Of a DNA stretch of 45,074 nucleotides, positions 26,795 through 34,458 are shown one piece after another (positions within the stretch are counted from its first letter, which is position 1; each line of letters opens with the position of its first letter). This stretch comes from a bacterium. Its GTDB lineage: Bacteria; SZUA-79; Acidulodesulfobacterales; Acidulodesulfobacteraceae. The DNA is taken from the NCBI GenBank assembly GCA_027319095.1, contig DAHVNW010000014.1, forward strand, positions 1-45,074, given 5' to 3'. The position numbers were made by a program, and so were the translations under genes. A model generated the notes under the pieces. That model searched no databases, was not told the origin of the DNA, and saw only the letters and a program-made list of their open reading frames with translations.

Positions 26795-28189
26795 CTACAT
26801 ATCATCGTTTCTGCCTTCCTCTTCTCCGTAATCTTTATTTTTCCCCCATAAATCCTTAAGCCGGGCTTTAATTGCCTTTTCCTTGCCTATGTCTGCGGGA
26901 CGGTAGTAAATACGGGACGAAAGTTCTGCCGGAAGGTATGTCTGTTCCGTAAAATGACCTTTATAATTATGGGAATATTTATATCCTTTATGGTAGTCTA
27001 AATCTTTCATAAGTTTTGTAGGGGCATTTCGCAGATGCAGCGGAACTACCGCCCCGGGAAACTTTTTAACGTCGTATAAAGCTTCTTCGATTGCAAGATA
27101 ACTTGCGTTAGACTTTGGACAACTCGCAAGATATGTCGCTGTCTGGGATAAAATAATCCGGGCTTCCGGCATGCCTACCGTATTTACGGCATTAAAACAG
27201 CTTACGGCTAAATTCAAGGCTTTCGGTTCGGCGTTTCCAACGTCTTCAGACGCTAAAATTATCATTCTTCTTGCGATAAATTTAACGTCTTCTCCCGAAT
27301 CCAACATTTTGGCAAGCCAGAAAACGGCTCCATCCGGATCACTGCCCCTTAAACTTTTTATAAAAGCTGAAATAGTATTATAATGTTCTTCTCCCGTTTT
27401 ATCGTACCTCGATTTTCTTAGGTAGGCGTCTTCGATAACTTTTGCATTAAGAACCGTATTGCCTTTATCGTCGGGCTTTACAAGATTTGCCGCAATTTCG
27501 AGCGCGTTAAGCATTATCCGTGCATCACTTCCGGAATATCTTACGAGAGCATTTATGCCGTCTTTTTCTAAAATAATTTTCTTTTTCCTCAAAGTTTCGT
27601 CATTATTAAGCGCCCTGTCGATAATTAAGTTTAAATTTTCTTCGGATAAGGGGTTTAACGTAAATACCGCTACTCTAGATAATATCGGGGCGTTTATTTC
27701 AAAAGACGGATTTTCGGTAGTAGCTCCGATTAATATAAGGCTTCCTTCTTCCACGGAATGTAATAACAGGTCTTGCTGGGACTTGTTAAACCGGTGAATT
27801 TCGTCGATAAAAATCATAAGCGGTTTCCCGTAATGTTTAAAGCTAATATTAGCCTTGTCTATAATTTCCCTAAGTTCTTTAACGCCTGAAGAAACGGCCG
27901 AGATTTTGTAAAATTCGTAATCTGCGGCGTTTGCCATAATACCGGCAAGGGTTGTTTTTCCGCTTCCCGGCGGACCCCAGAGTATCAACGAACGGATAAA
28001 TCCGGAATCAATCATATTTTTTAAAGGTCCGCCTTCGCCGAGAATATGCTCTTGCCCGATAAACTCTTGCATAGCCTTGGGCCGCAGTCTTTCGGCAAGC
28101 GGCGGCAAAAAACCGGCCGCGTTTTCTTTAGACGCGGCACCGGCATTAACGGCATCGTTAATATTATCGCTAATATCGAATAAATCCAT
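26795..28189 (-). CDS. rarA: RarA/MgsA replication-associated recombination ATPase
   Basis: RarA is a clamp-loader-like AAA+ ATPase that acts at stalled replication forks. The 464-residue product has PLAERLRPKAMQEFIGQEH, Walker A LWGPPGSGKTTLA, Walker B IFIDEIHRFNKSQQD, sensor 1 LIGATTENPSFEI and the C-terminal tetramerisation region (GSDPDGAVFWLAKML, EDVGNA, HNYKGHFTEQTYLP). The length is within the family range. It stands alone, convergent with the MFS gene. Confidence 0.93.
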   Translation of the reverse strand: MDLFDISDNINDAVNAGAASKENAAGFLPPLAERLRPKAMQEFIGQEHILGEGGPLKNMIDSGFIRSLILWGPPGSGKTTLAGIMANAADYEFYKISAVSSGVKELREIIDKANISFKHYGKPLMIFIDEIHRFNKSQQDLLLHSVEEGSLILIGATTENPSFEINAPILSRVAVFTLNPLSEENLNLIIDRALNNDETLRKKKIILEKDGINALVRYSGSDARIMLNALEIAANLVKPDDKGNTVLNAKVIEDAYLRKSRYDKTGEEHYNTISAFIKSLRGSDPDGAVFWLAKMLDSGEDVKFIARRMIILASEDVGNAEPKALNLAVSCFNAVNTVGMPEARIILSQTATYLASCPKSNASYLAIEEALYDVKKFPGAVVPLHLRNAPTKLMKDLDYHKGYKYSHNYKGHFTEQTYLPAELSSRIYYRPADIGKEKAIKARLKDLWGKNKDYGEEEGRNDDM

Positions 28190-28245
28190 AATATTTATAT
28201 ATTACCATAAATTACGATAATATATAAATAATGATTCAAAAAATA

Positions 28246-28325
28246 CCTTTATCGACGCCTTTTGAAATAAAAATGCCCGCTTTTTAGGGCGGGCACTATG
28301 GAGGCGATAAAGGCGTTTTTACTGC
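28246..28325 (-). terminator. nested terminator downstream of the porin gene
   Basis: Read on the minus strand, GCCCGC-CCTAAAAA-GCGGGC followed by ATTTTTATTT is a good intrinsic terminator for the porin message. It is enclosed in an outer stem CCTTTATCG...CGATAAAGG, followed by a second T-rich run. The structure could terminate twice or act as a stable 3' end. Confidence 0.75.
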
Positions 28326-28375
28326 TTATGTCTTAAATTAAGAGAGAAAAACATTAATTCAAGTTTATAACTAAT

Positions 28376-29932
28376 TTAGAACGCTATTCTTGCCTGTATG
28401 AAATAGGCATTGGTCTGACCCATCCACTGACCAAAATCCAGATAATTAGGATTGCTCGACGGCAAACTCTTATAATCTTTTGCATATAGATACTGGAAAT
28501 TCTGCCAATCGGCGGTTAACGTTATATGGCTGTTAAGATGATAGGCTATGCCGGCGACCGTTCTTTGAAAGTCGAAAGGATTGCCGGAAGGCAAACCTTG
28601 TCCTGCCGCATTATAATTGGCAGTGGCATAATAATATCTTTGGATTAGACCGAATAAGCCGAATTTGCTGTTCGGAATATTATAATACCCGAATGCATCG
28701 TAACCGTGAGATGCGATATTATTATTGTTATATACCGATGTCACGGAAGGTTCGGTAGCGCTTGTATAACAACCGTAAATGTTTTTTTCTATTCCGCAAT
28801 AACTATATTCATCGCTACTTTGACCGGCGCCGGGGTTAACGGTATGATTTATGGCATAATCGTATTGCAGTGCAATATTGGCGTTAGGAGTTTTATAATC
28901 CAACACTCCCGAAATCCTTGTTTCCGGATGATTGCCGCTGCCGGCGACGGCATTGCCAAAACCGCCGCCGTCTTGCGCCCACGCGTAATATCCGCTTATA
29001 CTGAGCCCGTTTAAACCAGAATCTGCCCCCATAGGATAAAAAGTCAATCTTGCCTGGGGAGATTTCTGGTCGACGGTTTCATCTGCATGAAATGCGGCAT
29101 TATCGAAAAATCCCGCATTATACGCCATATATATCTTTCCGTTCGACCTGTATTTACCGGATACCCCTAAACCGGCCTGCGTCGAGGTTACGTTTAAAAA
29201 ACCCCACGGCGTTCTTTCGGCTACGTGATAGCCTAATAAGCCGTCTTCCCATGCTACCATCGGCGTAGGAAACTGACCGGCTTTTAAGTTAACCGTTAAG
29301 CCGTTAGCGTCGTAAACGTGATTAAACTGCAGGAAAGCATATTTAAGCCTAAAATACTCGTTGCCTCCGGTAGCACCGCTATTATTAGACTTAAAAAAGT
29401 TTGGCGTAACCTTTAAAAACCAGTTGTCCTGGTGATACAGAAATATCAAATACGCCCTGTTCACGTTAAATGCGTTGTATCCGTTATTGCCGGTTGCTGG
29501 AGGGTTTTCTTCAAGCTGCATCGAGCCCTCGGTAAGACCGGTCTGCGTATAATACCCGTATCCCATATAAACTAACGCCCCAAGAGAAACATGTTTCGTC
29601 CATGACGGAAGGGTCTTGCCCTTTACTGTTTTTAGCGAAGTTTCGAGTTTCTTTTCTCTTGCTTTAATATTATTAATCTGGCGCGCCGTTTTTTTAGTGT
29701 TTTGTTTCAATAATTGATTGATAACGCCTTGCCCGACTTTCACCCTTCCCTGTCCCGGTTTTAAAAATATCTCGCCCGTATTCGGGTTTTCGTAAAGGGC
29801 GGCGTCCGATGCATAAGCTATTCTTACCGCACCGAAAATAAAGACTAATGCCGATACCGCAAAAAAGACAAGAACGAAAGTCGAAATAGAATATAACCGC
29901 ATCGTCTTTTTTGTTTTGTAATGTGGGTTCAT
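28376..29932 (-). CDS. outer-membrane porin with N-terminal coiled coil
   Basis: The 518-residue product has a long signal peptide (hydrophobic about 14-38, cleavage probably after AYAS near 42), a short coiled coil (about 75-105, KQNTKKTARQINNIKAREKK) and a predicted beta-barrel of alternating strands, with NAFNVNRAYLIFLYH and KVTPNFF, ending in the aromatic ARIAF that directs outer-membrane insertion. This resembles porin_O/P-type barrels. A strong AAAGGAGG supports the ATG at 29932. The upstream region carries four 7-base repeats in a Pho-box-like layout, which would fit phosphate or anion uptake, but substrate is unproven. Confidence 0.78.
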   Translation of the reverse strand: MNPHYKTKKTMRLYSISTFVLVFFAVSALVFIFGAVRIAYASDAALYENPNTGEIFLKPGQGRVKVGQGVINQLLKQNTKKTARQINNIKAREKKLETSLKTVKGKTLPSWTKHVSLGALVYMGYGYYTQTGLTEGSMQLEENPPATGNNGYNAFNVNRAYLIFLYHQDNWFLKVTPNFFKSNNSGATGGNEYFRLKYAFLQFNHVYDANGLTVNLKAGQFPTPMVAWEDGLLGYHVAERTPWGFLNVTSTQAGLGVSGKYRSNGKIYMAYNAGFFDNAAFHADETVDQKSPQARLTFYPMGADSGLNGLSISGYYAWAQDGGGFGNAVAGSGNHPETRISGVLDYKTPNANIALQYDYAINHTVNPGAGQSSDEYSYCGIEKNIYGCYTSATEPSVTSVYNNNNIASHGYDAFGYYNIPNSKFGLFGLIQRYYYATANYNAAGQGLPSGNPFDFQRTVAGIAYHLNSHITLTADWQNFQYLYAKDYKSLPSSNPNYLDFGQWMGQTNAYFIQARIAF

Positions 29933-30244
29933 AACTTCCTCCTTTAAATTAGTATTAAATTTAATTTATTCAAAGCAAATCCCTAAATATCTATTATGAT
30001 AGCAAATTAGTGTTACAGAATTATTACATTTATGTTAAATTTTTGTAACAATTGTGAAATTAATAATTATTGCAATTTTTCAATAACACCGATTCAAAAT
30101 CCATCTGCTCCGAGTATAACGAACCCGTAAATTTAAACAAACTTTCTTCAATTCTTACTTGGTTATATCTATGCATCAAAAAGCAAGGGGCTATGAAATT
30201 ATGACTAAGCCCGATAAATTATATTTGAATAATTCTAAAAAAAA
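29933..30244. other. gene-free porin upstream region
   Basis: This AT-rich interval between the porin start and the NO reductase terminator contains the Pho-box-like repeat at 30011-30050 and nothing else I can name. A 38-codon plus-strand frame (30172-30288) runs into the terminator hairpin and is probably chance. Confidence 0.6.
30011..30050. promoter_or_regulatory. four direct 7-base repeats at 11-base period (Pho-box-like)
   Basis: TGTTACA (30011), TATTACA (30022), TGTTAAA (30033) and TGTAACA (30044) recur every 11 bases with 4-base spacers, the geometry of PhoB/PhoP binding sites. The sequence resembles the Bacillus-type TTAACA box more than the E. coli CTGTCAT box. They lie about 80-120 bases upstream of the porin start. 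Confidence 0.45.
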
Positions 30245-30322
30245 CGCCGCTTTGTTTATTATTTTATCGTTTCTAGGGGTGTTATAATAAGCTTAAACGA
30301 TAAAATAATAAACAAAGCGGCG
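30237..30322 (-). terminator. 28-base-pair perfect hairpin terminator after the NO reductase
   Basis: Arms 30245-30272 and 30295-30322 are exact inverted repeats over 28 bases with a 22-base loop. On the minus strand the stem is followed by a run of eight T (complement of 30237-30244), so it should end the NO reductase message. The perfect stem is much longer than a normal terminator. Confidence 0.85.
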
Positions 30323-30346
30323 AAAAAGGTTTAAAAAATTTACCTT

Positions 30347-32623
30347 TTATTCTTCCGCGGATTTTTTAACCTGCAAAAGTTTTTTCGTTATATCTATGAA
30401 AAGAACCAAAACGCCTATGCTGAAAACTATATCTCCGGGCATCCTTAACCAGAGCCATATGTTGGTCTTTTCGTAAAAATAGATGCTTCTCGAATACCAG
30501 TAGCCGTGTTTAATCGAAGCAGCGAACTGCAAAAAGCCTTCCGGCAGGAAATTAAGAATAACCCATAAAATCATGCCTACGTTAAAACACCACAGGGCTG
30601 CCCTTCCGGCTCCTTCCGACCATTTGGAAGGTTCGACTATCATTCTAAGCACATAATAAGACAAAGCGATGCCAAGAAGGCCGAACACGCCGAATAAAGC
30701 GGTATGTCCGTGGTTTATCGTTAAATACTGCCCGTGTTCGTAGTAGTTTGCAAGGGGGGAATTAATCAACGAACCGAACACGCCGGCTCCAATAAAGTTC
30801 CAGAATGTCGAAGCTTCTAAATACTTAAACGACAAATCTTGCGGAAAATCTTTGCCTGCTTTTATGAGAATATTTTTCTCGAAAACCGCCTGCATCGTTA
30901 AAAGCAGCAGTGGAATAACCTCGAGAAACGAAAACATTGAGCCGAGCGCAATCCATATCGAAGCGTCGCCTATAAAGTAAAAATGGTGTCCCGTTCCTAC
31001 TATGCCGCCTAAAAATATCAGGATTATTTCGAGTAGCAGGGTGTTTTCGATGGTAGTTCTTTTTACGAGTCCCTGCGAAAGAAAGAAATAACCGATAACG
31101 ACGACTGCAAAGAATTCAAACGTCCCTTCGACCCATAGATGAACGACCCACCATCTCCAAAAATCGGTAATCGTCCAGTTTTTAAGTATCCATGCAAGCG
31201 GAAACATTCCGAATATATACATTATGCCGATAGTTACGGCGCTTATTAAAAGCAGTCTTTCGACGCTCCATTTATCGGCATTTTTTATGAAGTGTGGTTT
31301 TAACGCCCTGTAAAGTATTACTACCCACAAAAGCAAGCCTACGAATACTACGAGCTGATTAAGCCTCCCAAGTTGTAAATACTCGAGACCCTGATTGCCT
31401 ATAAAAAACCATAAACCGTTATGGAAATATCCCTTTGCCCCTAAATACATCCCGACGAGAGCCGCAACTCCGTCGATTAACAGCGCCCACCACAGAAAAT
31501 CGATTAAAAAAGACTGCCATTTTGCTTCTCTGCCGCCGCCTATATATTTTGATACGAATATGCCGGCGCCGAGCCAGGTGGAAGCTATAAACAGAATCGC
31601 AAGCTGGATATGCCACGATTTTACTATGTTAAACGGCAGCGCCGTCAGAGTATTAATTCCGAAAAAAGAAGCTCTTTCGGCATAATAATGGGCAAGGAGC
31701 ATTCCGGCTATAATCTGCAAACCCAGCAAAAAAACTCCGAGAAAAAAGAATTTGGCGGATTTTTTCATCGAATGGGTAATTTTAAAATTATTCAAGTCCA
31801 TGGGCTTCCAATTATCGAGAAGCGCAGGGGCTTCCTCCCAGCCGGGCGCGATATAGTTGAGGAAAAACCAGATGATAAGGCCGGCCAGAGCGATAAAAAC
31901 GGTATATCCCGCAAAAGTCCAGGTATATAGATACGTCGGCGGAGTATTGCCGGCTCCAATGCTATAGGGCCAGTTGTTGGTATAAGTATGGCCTGCCCCT
32001 GGTCTTAAAGTCGAAGCGCTCCACGCCGCCCATGAATAAAATTCCGCTATTTTTTCTATATCGCGCTTTGAAGGAACTAAATCCTTGCCTATACCGAGAT
32101 TTCGGTCGCCGTTTGTATATAGATTTTCTAATCTTTTTTGAATTTTATTAAAGGCGTATATCTCGCCGGGGGTGTACTTCAAAAGTTTGCTTGCGGGAGA
32201 AAATCTGTTTTTCTTTATTTTAGATATTACGAGGGATTTTATATAATCCTTATCCCTCGGCGAAATTTGCGCGTAAGGCTTTTTATAAAGCTTTCGAGCT
32301 TCAAAATCCCTGTAGTACTTAACCTCCCTGTGAATATACTGAGCGGTAAAATCTGGTCCGAAATACGCGCCGTTACCGTAAATAGAACCGTAATCCATAA
32401 GGTCGAACTCCTGAAACCTTGCCTTTCCGGCGACGATATCTTTTCCGTTAAAGACGGCCTTGCCCTTTTGGGTAACTATCTTAGCAGGTATAGGCGGCGC
32501 TCCGTAATATACCTTGAACGTTCCGTAAACTAATATGGCTACGAGAATAATAACAGTCAGCGATAAAGTAATTTTTAAAAATTTATTTACCGCTTTTTCG
32601 TCATAATAAATGCTTTTTTCCAT
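30347..32623 (-). CDS. norB: quinol-dependent nitric oxide reductase (qNOR)
   Basis: qNOR reduces 2 NO to N2O with electrons from quinol. The roughly 757-residue protein has an N-terminal membrane helix and a cytochrome-c-like domain without heme (about 40-220), then about 12-13 helices. Quinol-site residues are kept (AHYYAER), and so are the heme/FeB ligands: WHIQLAIL, WWVVHLWVEGTFEFF, GTGHHFYF with both histidines, and NHGHTALFG. Both His of GTGHH argue against the related NO dismutase, in which a ligand is replaced. The ATG at 32623 follows AGGAGG by 4-5 bases; the upstream frame to 32641 starts in that site. It follows the cytochrome c gene. Confidence 0.92.
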   Translation of the reverse strand: MEKSIYYDEKAVNKFLKITLSLTVIILVAILVYGTFKVYYGAPPIPAKIVTQKGKAVFNGKDIVAGKARFQEFDLMDYGSIYGNGAYFGPDFTAQYIHREVKYYRDFEARKLYKKPYAQISPRDKDYIKSLVISKIKKNRFSPASKLLKYTPGEIYAFNKIQKRLENLYTNGDRNLGIGKDLVPSKRDIEKIAEFYSWAAWSASTLRPGAGHTYTNNWPYSIGAGNTPPTYLYTWTFAGYTVFIALAGLIIWFFLNYIAPGWEEAPALLDNWKPMDLNNFKITHSMKKSAKFFFLGVFLLGLQIIAGMLLAHYYAERASFFGINTLTALPFNIVKSWHIQLAILFIASTWLGAGIFVSKYIGGGREAKWQSFLIDFLWWALLIDGVAALVGMYLGAKGYFHNGLWFFIGNQGLEYLQLGRLNQLVVFVGLLLWVVILYRALKPHFIKNADKWSVERLLLISAVTIGIMYIFGMFPLAWILKNWTITDFWRWWVVHLWVEGTFEFFAVVVIGYFFLSQGLVKRTTIENTLLLEIILIFLGGIVGTGHHFYFIGDASIWIALGSMFSFLEVIPLLLLTMQAVFEKNILIKAGKDFPQDLSFKYLEASTFWNFIGAGVFGSLINSPLANYYEHGQYLTINHGHTALFGVFGLLGIALSYYVLRMIVEPSKWSEGAGRAALWCFNVGMILWVILNFLPEGFLQFAASIKHGYWYSRSIYFYEKTNIWLWLRMPGDIVFSIGVLVLFIDITKKLLQVKKSAEE

Positions 32624-32740
32624 AAGCCCTCCTCTTTTCATTTATTACAAGTTAATTTAATTAAAACGAATAACTATTCATTAATATTATGAATTTTATA
32701 CTTTTCATCCTTCTTTTTACTTTTTTAATTATTTGCTTAT

Positions 32741-33163
32741 TTATTTTTCCGTTTTATTTTTTATTTCCTGCGCTTTTTTCAGTTCCTCGGTTATAGTTTT
32801 TCTGTCTTCTTTGCTTAATTTATTAAACATCAATACGAAATACATGGTTCCGGACGGATACTTTAAAAAGTTATTAACGTTCTCCCTGTAAACCTTTTCG
32901 ACGTCGGAGTATGCGCCGGATAGGTCCGGTCCGACGTGTCCGCCCTTAATGCCGAGAACTTTTATATTATGGCATCTGACGCATCCTAATTTATAAAATA
33001 TATTTTCCCCTGCCGCAACGCTAACCTTTTTAGTATTTAATCCTATTCCGTCGGATACTTTTAAGGAATAATATAAACCTATAAGGGATAAAGCAACGAT
33101 AAGAACAAACATCAAAAGAACGGGCGCCCATATGGTTAAAAATTTTTTACTTATTTTCGGCAT
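32741..33163 (-). CDS. membrane-anchored monoheme cytochrome c, NorC-like
   Basis: The 140-residue protein has one N-terminal anchor (about 10-33) and a single heme site CVRCH (near residue 60), followed by GGHVGPDLSGAY and a probable Met ligand in YPSGTMYF. This resembles NorC-type or small cbb3-type donor cytochromes. It is the promoter-proximal gene before the quinol NO reductase; qNORs normally need no cytochrome partner, so it may be an alternative donor or electron exit. It is under a -41.5 Fnr-type site. Confidence 0.85.
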   Translation of the reverse strand: MPKISKKFLTIWAPVLLMFVLIVALSLIGLYYSLKVSDGIGLNTKKVSVAAGENIFYKLGCVRCHNIKVLGIKGGHVGPDLSGAYSDVEKVYRENVNNFLKYPSGTMYFVLMFNKLSKEDRKTITEELKKAQEIKNKTEK

Positions 33164-33222
33164 AATAATAATACTATTTAATAAAACTCCGTTATAAATT
33201 TAAATTGGTTCGAGTTTATTAA

Positions 33223-33264
33223 ATTATAAAAAATTTAAAAAATAAGCGTTATGACTTTTATCAC
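33223..33264 (-). promoter_or_regulatory. Fnr/Dnr-type class II promoter of the cytochrome c-qNOR operon
   Basis: On the minus strand GTGATAAAAGTCAT (complement of 33251-33264) is an Fnr/Dnr-like site (TTGAT-N4-ATCAA type). TATAAT (complement of 33223-33228) predicts a start at 33216, putting the site's centre at -41.5 exactly, the class II activator position. Confidence 0.82.
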
Positions 33265-33295
33265 ATTTCATTTTTTATAAAATTATTTTATTAAT

Positions 33296-33337
33296 GTGAT
33301 AAAAATCATATATTAAACGTTTAAAATTCGGGATAAT
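33296..33337 (+). promoter_or_regulatory. Fnr/Dnr-type class II promoter of DUF2249-RIC genes
   Basis: GTGATAAAAATCAT (33296-33309) is followed by the -10 GATAAT (33332-33337). The predicted start is 33344, so the site centre lies at -41.5, the mirror arrangement of the divergent cytochrome promoter. Confidence 0.82.
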
Positions 33338-33391
33338 AAAATTATAAATTAAAAAATAAATAACGGAAATTTAAAATTCGGGGGTAAAAAA

Positions 33392-33637
33392 ATGGGAACG
33401 GAAGGGAATAACGGCTCTATAACTTTGGACGTAACGGCTATAGAACCTAAATATAAACATTCGACGATATTTAAAATATTAGGGGAACTTGAACGCGGCA
33501 AAAGCCTTGTAATCGAAAACGACCACGACCCCAAGCCTTTGCATTATCAGCTTACCGCGGAGAACGGAGACGCTTTCGGATGGGAATATATTGAAAACGG
33601 GCCGGTTAAATGGGTCGTTAAAATTACAAAAAAATAA
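33392..33637 (+). CDS. DUF2249 domain protein
   Basis: The 81-residue protein matches the DUF2249 pattern: LDVTAIEPKYKHSTIFKILGEL, then IENDHDPKPLHYQL and FGWEYIENGPVKWVVKI. This small TusA-like fold is regularly found beside hemerythrin-type NO-response proteins and NO reductases, where its function is unsettled. It precedes the RIC gene by 34 bases in the same unit. Confidence 0.88.
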   Translation: MGTEGNNGSITLDVTAIEPKYKHSTIFKILGELERGKSLVIENDHDPKPLHYQLTAENGDAFGWEYIENGPVKWVVKITKK

Positions 33638-33671
33638 ATAAAGGTTCATAAAAATTCAAGGGGGAAAATAA

Positions 33672-34361
33672 ATGGAAAACAATGGGGATTCTTTGCTTTC
33701 AAAGAGCGTAGGCGAAATTGCATCGGAAAATCCCGAAAAAATAGGAATATTTAAAAAATATGGAATAGATTTTTGTTGCGGAGGGTCTAAAAGTTTAAAA
33801 GATGCATGCGAAGAATATGGTATCGACGGGATGCTTATAATTGAAGAATTAAATAAAGCCTGCAATTTGGAAGCGGACGACGAAAAAAATTTTTCGTTAA
33901 GTAAAAAAGTAAACGATTGGAACGTGAATTTTTTGATAGATTATATAATAAATATACACCATACATTTTTAAGAATACATATTCCCGAAGCGTCGGAATA
34001 CGTTGAAAAAATTGCAAACGTCCACAGTAATCGTCATCCCGAACTTATAAAAATAAAAGAACTTTATACAAAAATGTCGGAAGCGTTGATTTTACATTTA
34101 GATAAAGAAGAAAAATTCTTGGCGGATATAAAAACCGGAAATTCTTCCGATACGAAAAAAGAAATAGGCGATGCCGTGTATTATCATGAATATGTCGGGC
34201 ATATTCTTAAAGAAATGAATTTTTTAAGTTCGGGTTATTCTATTCCTCCAGACGCATGCGCTTCTTATAAACATGCGTACGAACTCTTAAGAGAGGTTTC
34301 GGACGATATTATGATCCATATCCATTTAGAAAACAACGTTCTTTTTAAGAAAATAGGATAA
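33672..34361 (+). CDS. ric: RIC, di-iron protein for repair of iron-sulfur centres
   Basis: RIC (YtfE/ScdA/DnrN) repairs Fe-S clusters damaged by NO and oxidants. The 229-residue product has the ScdA N-terminal domain with GEIASENPEKIGIFKKYGIDFCCGG (about 12-36) and a C-terminal hemerythrin-like four-helix domain whose metal-binding His/Glu occur in NIHHTFLRIHIPE, HSNRHPEL, LHLDKEE, YYHEYVGH and MIHIHLENNVLF. It is co-transcribed with DUF2249 and divergent from the NO reductase. Nitrogenase and the many Fe-S enzymes in this genome are natural clients. Confidence 0.93.
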   Translation: MENNGDSLLSKSVGEIASENPEKIGIFKKYGIDFCCGGSKSLKDACEEYGIDGMLIIEELNKACNLEADDEKNFSLSKKVNDWNVNFLIDYIINIHHTFLRIHIPEASEYVEKIANVHSNRHPELIKIKELYTKMSEALILHLDKEEKFLADIKTGNSSDTKKEIGDAVYYHEYVGHILKEMNFLSSGYSIPPDACASYKHAYELLREVSDDIMIHIHLENNVLFKKIG

Positions 34362-34458
34362 CATAGCTATACGGCCGCAATCTTACCTCTATGCATATTC
34401 AACCTGTTTCTTATTCTTATTCTTTTCAAAAAATTTTAAGAGCGTGAAAATTAAGTAT

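Noticed and set aside
30172-30288. 38-codon plus-strand frame with a hydrophobic end
   Set aside because: It has no ribosome site and its last third is one arm of the 28-base-pair terminator.
30347-32623. NO dismutase (O2-forming) instead of NO reductase
   Set aside because: Both adjacent histidines of the GTGHH motif and the quinol-site residues are present, as in true qNOR.
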